The notes under the pieces: model-generated
Seen by the model: the letters and a program-made list of their open reading frames with translations, nothing else
What the model was told of the DNA's origin: nothing
The model's database searches: none
Made by a program: the position numbers and the translations under genes
Shown: positions 27,303 to 35,553 of the stretch, piece by piece
Layout of the letters: every line of letters begins with the position of its first letter
Position numbering within the stretch: the first letter of the stretch is position 1
From: Dyella lipolytica
Lineage (GTDB): Bacteria > Pseudomonadota > Gammaproteobacteria > Xanthomonadales > Rhodanobacteraceae
Length of the DNA: 64,000 nucleotides
Reading direction: 5' to 3'
Assembly (NCBI RefSeq): GCF_030160075.1
Contig: NZ_BSNQ01000009.1
Span: forward strand, 802,295-866,294

Positions 27303-28052
27303 ATGAGCGAGCAGCCCACTACCCACTTCGGCTTCCGCGACGTTCCGGTCGGGGAAAAGCAAAAACTGGTCGGCCAGGTCTTCACCTCGGTCGCCCGCAA
27401 CTACGATCTGATGAACGACCTGATGTCGTTCGGCGTTCACCGCCTGTGGAAGCGCCACTTCGTAGCCGTCAGCGGCATCCGCCGCGGCGACCGTGTGCTG
27501 GACCTGGCGGGCGGCACGGGTGACATCGCCGCGCTGATCAAACCGGTCGTCGGCGAAGAAGGCGATGTGGTCGTGGGCGATATCAACGCCGCCATGCTCA
27601 CTGTGGGCCGCGATCGCCTCACCGACCGCGGCCTGGTGGCGGGTCTGCGCTGGACGCAGTTGAACGCCGAAGCGCTGCCCTTCCCCGACAACAGTTTCGA
27701 CGCCGTGACCATGGCCTTTGGACTGCGCAATGTCACGGACAAGGACAAGGCGCTGGCCGATATCTGCCGCGTGCTCAAACCCGGCGGCCGCGCCCTGGTG
27801 CTGGAATTTTCCAGGGTGCAGAGCGAGTTGTTCAGCAAGCTCTACGACTTCCACTCGTTCCAGGTGCTACCCAAGCTGGGCAAGCTGTTCGCCGGGGACG
27901 CGGACAGCTACCAGTATCTGGCCGAATCGATCCGCAAGCATCCGGATCAGGAAACGCTCAAGGGCATGATGGAACGCGCCGGCTTCGGTCGCGTTGAAGT
28001 GCGCAACCTCAGCAACGGGATTGTCGCGATCCATCGGGCGTATAAGCTTTAA
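27303..28052 (+). CDS. ubiE: Bifunctional demethylmenaquinone/2-methoxy-6-polyprenyl-1,4-benzoquinol methyltransferase
   Basis: C-methyltransferase of ubiquinone (and menaquinone) synthesis. The 249-residue protein has the UbiE start [18 protein letters not shown], then [22 protein letters not shown] motif [10 protein letters not shown] and the [14 protein letters not shown] block. In E. coli ubiE, ubiJ and ubiB are adjacent; here ubiJ-ubiB lie 20 kb away. The start at 27303 matches the family. Confidence 0.97.
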   Translation: MSEQPTTHFGFRDVPVGEKQKLVGQVFTSVARNYDLMNDLMSFGVHRLWKRHFVAVSGIRRGDRVLDLAGGTGDIAALIKPVVGEEGDVVVGDINAAMLTVGRDRLTDRGLVAGLRWTQLNAEALPFPDNSFDAVTMAFGLRNVTDKDKALADICRVLKPGGRALVLEFSRVQSELFSKLYDFHSFQVLPKLGKLFAGDADSYQYLAESIRKHPDQETLKGMMERAGFGRVEVRNLSNGIVAIHRAYKL

Positions 28053-28075
28053 GAGTCAGTCCTCATAGCGGGCGG

Positions 28076-28765
28076 TCAGGCCACCCGCAGATCCTCCAGC
28101 AACGTACCTTGGCGCAAGGTCTCCTCTTCGTGATCGGGATCGCGCCAGGTTTCTTTCAGTGCCGCGTCGTACCAGCGCTGCATGGAAGGAAGTGCAAGTA
28201 TGCGTTGCACGTAGGCCTGTGTGGCAGCGTCCATGGCCAGTCGATAGCTCTGTATACGGAACACGACCGGCGCATAGAACGCATCGACGGCGGTAAACGC
28301 GGCGCCTGCGAGATACGGGCCGCCGAATTGCTGCAAACCTTCGTTCCATAATTCCTGCACGCGCGCAATGTCGCGCGCCAAAGCCGGCGGCGTTGCGTTC
28401 AACTGCAAGCGGATACCGCAGTTCATCGGACAGTGCGAACGCAATGCGTCGAAGCCCGAATGCATCTCCGCCGCTGCACTGCGTGCCCAAGCCCGCGCAC
28501 GCGGATCGGCCGGCCATACGCCTGGGTGATGTTCAGCCACGTATTCGGCGATGGACAGCGAATCCCATACCGTGGTGTCGCCGTCGTGCAGGCAAGGCAC
28601 TTTGCCGGTGGGTGAAAAAGCGCGAAACGCTGTCCAGCTCGATGAGGTGCCACGCTGAAATGGCGTGATCTTTTCTTCGAAGGGAATGCCTAGCTCACTC
28701 AGCAATATCCACGGGCGCAGCGACCAAGACGAGTAATTTCTGTTGGCGATGTAGAGCGTGTACAT
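28076..28765 (-). CDS. Glutathione S-transferase family protein
   Basis: The 229-residue protein has an N-terminal thioredoxin-like domain starting YIANRNYSSWSLRPWILL, where the first serine of SSWSLRPW is in the catalytic position, then TGKVPCLHDG (cis-Pro) and DSLSIAEYVAEH, and a helical C-terminal domain. The wording matches the YfcF/maleylacetoacetate-isomerase-like subgroup. Substrate unknown. It is convergent with ubiE and probably monocistronic. Confidence 0.9.
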   Translation of the reverse strand: MYTLYIANRNYSSWSLRPWILLSELGIPFEEKITPFQRGTSSSWTAFRAFSPTGKVPCLHDGDTTVWDSLSIAEYVAEHHPGVWPADPRARAWARSAAAEMHSGFDALRSHCPMNCGIRLQLNATPPALARDIARVQELWNEGLQQFGGPYLAGAAFTAVDAFYAPVVFRIQSYRLAMDAATQAYVQRILALPSMQRWYDAALKETWRDPDHEEETLRQGTLLEDLRVA

Positions 28766-28933
28766 GGATTTTCTCTCCGAAGATGCAGCGCAATCAGATG
28801 TCCAAGTGTTCCTGCGGATAAGCAGCCGCGCTCATGCGCACTAGCTTGAGGTTGGCGCTACTAAATTTCGACACGATGCTAGAAGACTAGGCTTCCGGCA
28901 ACTGCCGTGCTGAATCGATCAACCGGATATGCG

Positions 28934-29863
28934 TCATGGTTCGCAAACTTGCTTGACCGCGGTCGACGTAACCGCCGACGGCACTGCAGCGCTGCGACGT
29001 GCATTGGCCAGGGCGACACCGCCCACGGTGATCGCACCACCGATCAGGGTCAGCCAACCCGGCTGCTCGCCCAGCCACACCCAACCGATCAATACGGCAA
29101 TAGGCGGAGAGAAGTAGATAAAGCTCGACACTTGCGAAGCCGATGCACGCCGCAATGCCGCGTTCCAGGTCAGATAGCCCACGAAGGTCGGCGCGATCCC
29201 AAGCCATAGCAATGCGGCGATATGCGACCAAGGCGCCGCGGCAAGAGCGCGCGGCAATCCGAGCCCGAACGGTATCGTGGCCAACGTACCGGCGAAGAAT
29301 GTAAACGCGGTAACGCCGATCATGTTGTTGCGTGCAAATAGCGGCTTCTGTCCGACAAAGAAGATGGCGCAGGCGATGACGCTAACTAGCACGAGCGCCG
29401 CCATCGGCTGGAATGTCACCTGCTTGCCGCTGGTAAGCACCACCAGCACCACGCCAATCAACGCCACACCAAGCCCTATCACCCTGCGCACGCCAATCCG
29501 CTCGCCGATCCAGAATGCCGATAACGTGGCGGTCGCTGCGGGCACCAGCGAAATCAGGATGGCCGCCGTGCCGCTGGCGATGCGCGTTTCGGCATAGTTG
29601 AGGCACAAGTGATAAACGGTAAGGCCGCACACGCCCAGCAGGGCGAGCTGTAACCAATCGCTGCGTTGCGGTAGCGGCACACGTTTGACCCATAGCAACA
29701 GGGCGAAACACAACGAACCGATGGCAAGCCGCGCCAGCGCCACTTCGCCGGGCGTGAACGACGCGAGGGCATAGGCGATCGCAGCGTACGCCGACGACCA
29801 CGTGAGCAAAGCGATAGCGATGTAAATCAGGGCGCGCCCGTCGAGGCGCTCAGTGCTGTCCAT
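28934..29863 (-). CDS. EamA/DMT family transporter
   Basis: The 309-residue inner-membrane protein has ten hydrophobic helices arranged as two EamA repeats (IAIALLTWSSAYAAIAYAL... and VLVSVIACAIFFVGQKPLF...). These carriers export metabolites such as amino acids. It is divergent from an Lrp-type regulator 112 bases away, a common arrangement in which the regulator controls an amino-acid exporter. The substrate is inferred only from this. Confidence 0.9.
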   Translation of the reverse strand: MDSTERLDGRALIYIAIALLTWSSAYAAIAYALASFTPGEVALARLAIGSLCFALLLWVKRVPLPQRSDWLQLALLGVCGLTVYHLCLNYAETRIASGTAAILISLVPAATATLSAFWIGERIGVRRVIGLGVALIGVVLVVLTSGKQVTFQPMAALVLVSVIACAIFFVGQKPLFARNNMIGVTAFTFFAGTLATIPFGLGLPRALAAAPWSHIAALLWLGIAPTFVGYLTWNAALRRASASQVSSFIYFSPPIAVLIGWVWLGEQPGWLTLIGGAITVGGVALANARRSAAVPSAVTSTAVKQVCEP

Positions 29864-29975
29864 GGAGCTATTCCGTGGGGAAGGAATGTGTGAATCCTAG
29901 CGTTGCCGTGCATACCGAGGAATAATGGCCTCATAGCCAACCCCCATGTTTCGCCGTCGATCGAAATATCACTCT

Positions 29976-30482
29976 ATGCCTATGACTTACGAATCGAAAC
30001 CCGATTGGGACAATAAGGATTGGCAACTATTGGAAGCCCTGCAGCACGACGCCCGCCTGGGCTATGCCGAGCTGGGCCGCAAGGTGCGGTTGTCCGCCCC
30101 CGCCGTGGCCGAGCGAGTGAAGCGGCTGGAAGAAGCGGGCGTCATCACGGGTTATCGGGCGGTAGTCGATCCGAAGCGGCTCGGCTACGGCATTGATGCG
30201 ATGGTGCGCCTGCGTTGCGATGGCGGCATTTGCGCGCGCATCGGGAAAATTGTCGCGGACGTGCCAGAAGTGCTCGATTGCCGTCGTCTCGCCGGCGAGG
30301 ATTCCGCTCTGCTACGCATCGTGGCGATGTCGATCACGCATCTGGAAGCCGTGCTCGATCGTCTGCTGAAGATTCATCCCAGCATCAGCACGACAACGTT
30401 GATCGTGCTGCAGACACCGCATGCAAACCGCCCGATAACGCGCACGATGTGGGATGCCGCGCGCGCGTTATCGCAGGATTGA
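29976..30482 (+). CDS. Lrp/AsnC family transcriptional regulator
   Basis: The 168-residue protein has a winged-helix of the Lrp type (WQLLEALQHDARLGYAELGRKVRLSAPAVAERVKRLEEAGVI), an RAVVDPKRLGYGI linker and an RAM ligand-binding domain. Start codons at 29946, 29976 and 29982 are all possible; 29976 was chosen because the DNA-binding domain begins shortly after it. Divergence from the EamA exporter suggests local control of that gene in response to an amino acid. Confidence 0.9.
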   Translation: MPMTYESKPDWDNKDWQLLEALQHDARLGYAELGRKVRLSAPAVAERVKRLEEAGVITGYRAVVDPKRLGYGIDAMVRLRCDGGICARIGKIVADVPEVLDCRRLAGEDSALLRIVAMSITHLEAVLDRLLKIHPSISTTTLIVLQTPHANRPITRTMWDAARALSQD

Positions 30483-30540
30483 TGCATCGTCTTCGCGTTA
30501 GGCGGCGCTGCATTCTGTCGCCATAACCGCCTCGCCACAG

Positions 30541-30573
30541 ATCTCTTTGCGCCGAAGCGCAAAGAGATCCTTT
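30541..30573. terminator. Hairpin between convergent Lrp and DUF3300 genes
   Basis: ATCTCTTTGCGC (30541-30552) and GCGCAAAGAGAT (30557-30568) form a perfect 12-base stem with a stable CGAA loop, followed by CCTTTG. It probably ends transcription from both sides, though T-tracts are weak. Confidence 0.65.
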
Positions 30574-30576
30574 GCA

Positions 30577-32379
30577 TCAATGCTGGGATTCGTCCTTCTT
30601 CTTCGGCGGCGGCGGCGGTTGATGCTGGGGCGGCGCCGGATGTGCTTGCGGCTGCGGCTGTGGACGCGGAGGCGGCGGGGGCGGCGCGTGCTGCACAGGT
30701 GGCGGTGCAGGACGCTGCATCGGCTGCGGGGCAGGTGCGGGACGCGGTGCCGGCGGCGGCGCAGGATGGAACGCTGGCGGTTGTGCCGGGTGGAACGCCG
30801 GTTGTGGCGCGGGATGGAACACCGGTTGCGGACGCTCCTGCGGCGGTGCCGGACGTGGCGCCGGTTGCGGCTGCGGTTGCGGTGCCGGGTGGAATGCCGG
30901 TGTCGGCTGCCGGAATGACTCTTGCGGTCGCGGCGCAACGGCCGGACGCGCCGGAGCCGGCTGGTTCGGCGGCGGCTGATGCACCACATTCGGATGAGGC
31001 ATCTGCGCCGGATGCGGAGCCTGCGCCGGGCGCGCTGACGCCGTCGGATTCACCTCAGGAGCGACATGCGGTGCCGCTGCCGGCGGATATCCCGCACGCC
31101 CGAAGTTCGGCATGCTCATCGGCTGCGCCGGACGTTGATTGTTATTAGTGGCGTTATGGCTGTTGAACTGGCGGTTGTCGGTGTTGTTGGTAACGTTATT
31201 CGTGACGTTGCGGTTGAACTGATTACGACTGTTGTTGATGTTGTTCGTGACGTTGCTGGTGTTATTCGTGCTGTTATTGGTGTTGTTGAACGTGCGGCTG
31301 TTGTTGATGTTGTTCGTGTTGTTATTGACCGTGTTGTTATTGACCGTGTTGTAACGGTTGTTGGTGATATTGGTATAACGATTGACCACCGTGGTCGAAC
31401 GCGACACATAGGTCTGGTTGTTGTAGACCACCGCCGGGCGATGCCAACCGCCGCCGCCACCGTCATAACCGCCGCCGTTGTCTCCACCGCGGCCGCCCCA
31501 GTTCATCCCCCAAGAATGCCAGCCGCCTTCACGATGATGGTCGAGCATCGAGCCGACGATGATGGCAGCGCCAAACGCCACCGCACCCACCGCGATCACT
31601 TCGCCCGTGCTGTAAGACGGTTGCTCATATTGATAGCTGGGATAGACCGGCACGTCCCCGCCGTAGACCGTCTGCGGATCGTAACTGGGCACATAGACCG
31701 CATCCGATTGCGCCGGCTCAATCTGGATGATCTGCGCCGGCGGCGGCACCACGGCGGGGCCGTCATACACGGGCGGCTCATTGCCGTTGTCGGCATAGCC
31801 GTTCGCGTCTTCGGGTTGCGCCACCTGCTGTACCGGCTGTGTGTTGATCTGCTGCTGCGCCGAACTGCGCAAGTTGCCATGCGCGGTCGCGCGCTGGCGC
31901 ATCACCTGGATGGCATTGAGCACGTCGGTCGGATCATTCACATAGGCTTGGCCCAACGCGGTGGTCCACTGAATGTTCTGCGCCATCTGGCCCAGCACGG
32001 ACGGAAATTGTGTCAGCCCCTTCACGCTGGGATCCCAGCTTTGCGGTTCGACCGCCGCCTGCAGGAGGTCGCCTTTCAGGTTCGGATTCTGCGTGAGTAG
32101 GTTCTGCGCCGCGGTGATCTGGTCCGGATACGTCGATCCGGCCAATACCTGAGCAACCAGCTTGTCTGGAAACAACGCGATGGGCGCGACCATCTGGTAC
32201 AGCTGATCCGCAGTCGGCGGCGTGTAGGCAGCGGCTTGCTGCTGTCCCGCGGCAGTGGCAGACGATGCCGGTGCGTTAGCGGTATTGGGGGCCTGCTGCT
32301 GATTGCACGCAGCCAGCGCCAACATGCTTGCGCACAAACCCGTAGCGACAGCCAGGCTGGGTGAATATGGTTTACTCAA
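30577..32379 (-). CDS. DUF3300 lipoprotein with Asn-rich and Pro-rich tracts
   Basis: I place the start at a TTG (32379) because GGAAGGAG lies seven bases upstream and the resulting 600-residue protein begins MSKPYSPSL, then a signal with lipobox LALAAC (Cys25). The DUF3300 domain follows (YQMVAPIALFPDKLVAQVLAGSTYPDQI onward to about residue 200), then a His/Gly-rich segment. Residues about 325-415 are dominated by Asn and Thr (TNNT/VNNN repeats), and the last ~185 by Pro, Ala, Gln and His with repeated FHPAP. The function of DUF3300 is unknown. The unusual composition suggests a fibrous or sticky surface lipoprotein; this is inference. Confidence 0.85.
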   Translation of the reverse strand: MSKPYSPSLAVATGLCASMLALAACNQQQAPNTANAPASSATAAGQQQAAAYTPPTADQLYQMVAPIALFPDKLVAQVLAGSTYPDQITAAQNLLTQNPNLKGDLLQAAVEPQSWDPSVKGLTQFPSVLGQMAQNIQWTTALGQAYVNDPTDVLNAIQVMRQRATAHGNLRSSAQQQINTQPVQQVAQPEDANGYADNGNEPPVYDGPAVVPPPAQIIQIEPAQSDAVYVPSYDPQTVYGGDVPVYPSYQYEQPSYSTGEVIAVGAVAFGAAIIVGSMLDHHREGGWHSWGMNWGGRGGDNGGGYDGGGGGWHRPAVVYNNQTYVSRSTTVVNRYTNITNNRYNTVNNNTVNNNTNNINNSRTFNNTNNSTNNTSNVTNNINNSRNQFNRNVTNNVTNNTDNRQFNSHNATNNNQRPAQPMSMPNFGRAGYPPAAAPHVAPEVNPTASARPAQAPHPAQMPHPNVVHQPPPNQPAPARPAVAPRPQESFRQPTPAFHPAPQPQPQPAPRPAPPQERPQPVFHPAPQPAFHPAQPPAFHPAPPPAPRPAPAPQPMQRPAPPPVQHAPPPPPPRPQPQPQAHPAPPQHQPPPPPKKKDESQH

Positions 32380-32682
32380 GAGATCACTCCTTCCGATACG
32401 TGCCACGGGAAAACCATCGGCTTCCCCCCTATTCGCCAGGTGCGGTGTGAGGCAAGCCGGCATAGTGTGCGCCGCCCGGCCTTACGTCCGTGGAAACGGC
32501 CCGAGTATGCCTATGCCGTCGAACGATTTGGGCTAATGCGCGATGAACGTTTCTGCCGTTTGGTCGGCGTTAGGCAAAACAGTAAGCTCCACGTCAGCCC
32601 TGTGCGCGATCGCTCGGAAAACCCGCCGCGTCATGCCGCCCTTGCCTGATGCATCTGCCCCCGCACCCTGGATCACTCGACC
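32380..32682. other. Intergenic gap between divergent DUF3300 and pip genes
   Basis: These 303 bases must carry the promoters of both divergent genes. Apart from the GGAAGGAG ribosome-binding site of the DUF3300 gene (minus strand, about 32387-32394), I see no hairpin, repeat or convincing small gene. Confidence 0.5.
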
Positions 32683-33633
32683 ATGCGCACGATGTATCCC
32701 GAAATAGAGCCCTATCGCACGCATCGGATCGCGGTAGGCGGCGGGCATACGCTGTACGTCGAGGAGTGCGGCAACCCGCAAGGGTTGCCCGTCGTGTTCC
32801 TGCATGGTGGTCCCGGGGCCGGTCTGTCGCCCTATCACCGACGCTTCTTCGATCCGGCACGCTATCGCATCGTGTTGTTCGACCAACGCGGCGCGGGGCG
32901 TTCCACACCCTTCGCCGATCTCACCGATAACACCACCTGGCATCTGGTCTCCGACATCGAAACGATCCGCGAACAATTCGAGATCGAGCGCTGGGCGGTG
33001 TTCGGCGGCTCGTGGGGTTCCACGCTGGCGCTGGCGTATGCGCAGGCACATCCCGAACGCGTGCTTGGCCTGGTGCTGCGCGGCATCTTTCTGTGTAGGC
33101 CGGAAGAGGTCCGCTGGTATTACGAGGAAGGCGGCGCATCATGGATCTTGCCGGAGAAGTGGCAGCGCTATGCGGCGGCCATTCCCGTCGAAGAACGCCA
33201 CACTATGCTCGATGCCTATTGGCGACGTCTGACCAGCGATGACGAAACCGTGCGGCTGGCCGCCGCCAAAGCATGGGGCGCGTGGGAAGGCGGTGGCATC
33301 ACGCTCGAAGAAAGTCCCGAAACCGAAGCCAGCTTCGCTGCGCCGGAGGTGGCACTGAGCCTTGCGCGTATCGAAGCGCATTATTTCCGCAACCAGGCTT
33401 TCCTCGAACCGAATCAACTGTTGCGCGATGTCGCGAAACTACGGCACATCCCAACCGTGATCGTGCACGGCCGTTACGACATTATCTGTCCAGCGAAAAA
33501 CGCCTGCGATCTGGCTGCCGTGTGGCCCGAAGCGGATCTGCGCATCGTTCTGGCCGGACATGCAGCGTCGGAACCGGCGATCGCGGATGTGCTGGTGGAA
33601 GCGACCGATCGGCTTGCCGACCGGTATTGCTGA
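32683..33633 (+). CDS. pip: Proline iminopeptidase
   Basis: Alpha/beta-hydrolase that removes N-terminal proline from peptides. The 316-residue protein has HGGPGAG (41-47, oxyanion region), FDQRGAGRSTP, the nucleophile elbow GGSWGS (Ser110), VHGRYDIICP (Asp) and the C-terminal LAGHAASEP (His). Length and motif order are those of the bacterial monomeric enzyme. Followed directly by an inverted repeat. Confidence 0.95.
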   Translation: MRTMYPEIEPYRTHRIAVGGGHTLYVEECGNPQGLPVVFLHGGPGAGLSPYHRRFFDPARYRIVLFDQRGAGRSTPFADLTDNTTWHLVSDIETIREQFEIERWAVFGGSWGSTLALAYAQAHPERVLGLVLRGIFLCRPEEVRWYYEEGGASWILPEKWQRYAAAIPVEERHTMLDAYWRRLTSDDETVRLAAAKAWGAWEGGGITLEESPETEASFAAPEVALSLARIEAHYFRNQAFLEPNQLLRDVAKLRHIPTVIVHGRYDIICPAKNACDLAAVWPEADLRIVLAGHAASEPAIADVLVEATDRLADRYC

Positions 33634-33663
33634 GAGCTTGCTCGCCACTTGGCGAGCAAGCTC
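33634..33663. terminator. Perfect hairpin at the end of pip
   Basis: GAGCTTGCTCGCC (33634-33646) and GGCGAGCAAGCTC (33651-33663) form a 13-base stem with an ACTT loop, starting at the base after the pip stop codon. It lies between convergent genes and probably acts on both strands. Confidence 0.7.
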
Positions 33664-33670
33664 CTTCCGA

Positions 33671-35431
33671 TCACTGATACACGTGCAGCCGGTTGAAGAT
33701 CCACGCGTAATACGACTGCACGAGCTGCTTGTCCGCACAATCGGCATACAAGCCGTTGCAGCGCTCCCGCAATGAGGTCAGCGCGGAAAAATACGGATCC
33801 ATCGGCAACCCCGACGCTTTCAACACCATGCCCGGCAGGTGCGCGATATCCAGCATCGGATAGGTCGGCAGCGGCGCACCAGGCACGTTGCTCTTGATCA
33901 TGTAATACGTCAGATAGTCCTGATACGGCACCAGCGCTGGCGGCAGCGTGCGCGGCAACGTACGCATCAGATCATCGAACGACGGCTGATGATCGCCGAA
34001 ATGCACCAGCACCGTCGGCTGCGCGCGGTCGAGAAAATCGTGCTCCAACCCTTTCATCGCCGCATCCGAATCGTGCAGACGCTGCAGATAAGTATCGAAG
34101 TTGAGCGCGGTCGCATCCGGCAGTCCTTGCAGCAGATTCTGGAACTGCTTCGGCAAGGTCGACATGGGATCGTCATGCGGCCCGTGCTGGTTGATCGTGA
34201 GGATCATGACGAACACGGGCTGGCCCGGCTTCTTTACCTTGTCGTAGACGCGTTTGGCGGCAGCGAACATCTGCGCATCGGTTTCGTCCCAGTCGTCGAG
34301 GCCCAGCTCTCCCGCACCGTAGAAATGATCGACACCGTAAGCCTTATAGGCATCGCGTCCGTTAAGGAAGATCGCATTGGTGGGATAAATCGCCACGGTG
34401 AGATAACCGAGCCGGCGCAGCAGCAGCGGTAGCGAATTGCGCACGTGCGGTGCGAGCACATACGGCGCGTACATGCCGCCGGGCCCGAAGATATCCTGCG
34501 GCATGCCGGTCAGCGCGGCGAATTCGCTGACCCAGGTACCACCGCCGAAGGTATGCACGCGCATCACGCCCGTGCCGCGCGTACGCGCATCGGACTTGAA
34601 CATCGCCAGATCGCATTCGGGCACGGTGCAATGCGTGTAGGGTGCTGGATCGAAGGTGCTTTCTTCCAGCACCTGCACGATGTCGGGATACTGGCTCGGA
34701 TCGACCGTCGCCGACGTGGCTGTCGCGGTAGCCTGCCAGTCGCGCTCGGCGGCTTCGTCGCCAGCCATGGCGGGCAAGTGCACGTTGGAATCGCGCAGGT
34801 TGACGAAGAAGTTGGTCAGCTGCGCATCGTCGGACATCTTGTCCCACACGCCGCGCGCATGCACCTGCGCAAACGGACCGGAAGGCAGCAGACAGATCCA
34901 GAATACCAGCGCGCAGAGCGCGATGCCGCCCACGCGCAACACGATCTGCGACAAGGCGCGCAAACGGGAAAAAAGTCGCCGATCGCCATACCAGGCCAGC
35001 CACAGCACGATGGGCACGGCGATGCACACGCAGATGCCGACGCTGTAGAGGTTCGGATAACGACGCAGTGTTTCGAACAGACTGGAGCGCACATAATAAA
35101 CGAAGTCCGCCGGCATCAGTGGCGATTCCAGATACTCCTGTTTGAGTACCGTAATCGCGCGCAGCAGCAAGAACAGTCCGCCACTGACGACGAGCGCAAA
35201 GGCCAGTCGTGCAAACACGAACAACGTCGCGCCGAAGACGCACACCATCAACGCGAAGACGAAGCCGCGTTGCTCCAGCAGCGGCTCCTGCCACGCAGTA
35301 AACCAAACGCAGATGGCGAAGAACGCCATGGCGCAGACCATAGTCGTGCGGTTTCGCGATGCGCGAAACGGAATCGACGGCATGTGCGGTGTCCCCCTGG
35401 TGCGGCGCCGCTTCGTGGAGCGGGACGTCAT
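33671..35431 (-). CDS. Membrane sulfatase-fold transferase (LTA synthase/OpgB-like)
   Basis: The 586-residue protein has four or five N-terminal helices (MVCAMAFFAICVWF, FVFALMVCVFGATLFVFARLAFALVV, VGICVCIAVPIVLWLAWY, IALCALVFWICLLP) and a periplasmic alkaline-phosphatase-superfamily domain. The likely nucleophile is the Thr in LEESTFDP (about 252-259), and a metal site is HFGDHQPS (about 480). Relatives move phosphoglycerol or phosphoethanolamine onto polysaccharides, glucans or lipids. The donor and acceptor here are unknown. The longest start (35431) is given; an ATG at 35383 has a better ribosome-binding site (AGGGGG). Confidence 0.82.
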   Translation of the reverse strand: MTSRSTKRRRTRGTPHMPSIPFRASRNRTTMVCAMAFFAICVWFTAWQEPLLEQRGFVFALMVCVFGATLFVFARLAFALVVSGGLFLLLRAITVLKQEYLESPLMPADFVYYVRSSLFETLRRYPNLYSVGICVCIAVPIVLWLAWYGDRRLFSRLRALSQIVLRVGGIALCALVFWICLLPSGPFAQVHARGVWDKMSDDAQLTNFFVNLRDSNVHLPAMAGDEAAERDWQATATATSATVDPSQYPDIVQVLEESTFDPAPYTHCTVPECDLAMFKSDARTRGTGVMRVHTFGGGTWVSEFAALTGMPQDIFGPGGMYAPYVLAPHVRNSLPLLLRRLGYLTVAIYPTNAIFLNGRDAYKAYGVDHFYGAGELGLDDWDETDAQMFAAAKRVYDKVKKPGQPVFVMILTINQHGPHDDPMSTLPKQFQNLLQGLPDATALNFDTYLQRLHDSDAAMKGLEHDFLDRAQPTVLVHFGDHQPSFDDLMRTLPRTLPPALVPYQDYLTYYMIKSNVPGAPLPTYPMLDIAHLPGMVLKASGLPMDPYFSALTSLRERCNGLYADCADKQLVQSYYAWIFNRLHVYQ

Positions 35432-35553
35432 GTTGTGATTGTCAAAGTGTCGTCATTTTAGAGCCTTTTTATCGTCAAAAAGCTCTGTCTAGGCAGCGAA
35501 CGGTCATTCATATCTGTTAGGTTCAGGCCCTGCACGCCCAAGACGGAACCCCC

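Noticed and set aside
31140-31480. Dense GTT/GTTG DNA repeats that might look like a CRISPR or microsatellite
   Set aside because: They encode the in-frame Asn/Thr tract of the DUF3300 protein on the minus strand; units vary in length and there are no spacers.
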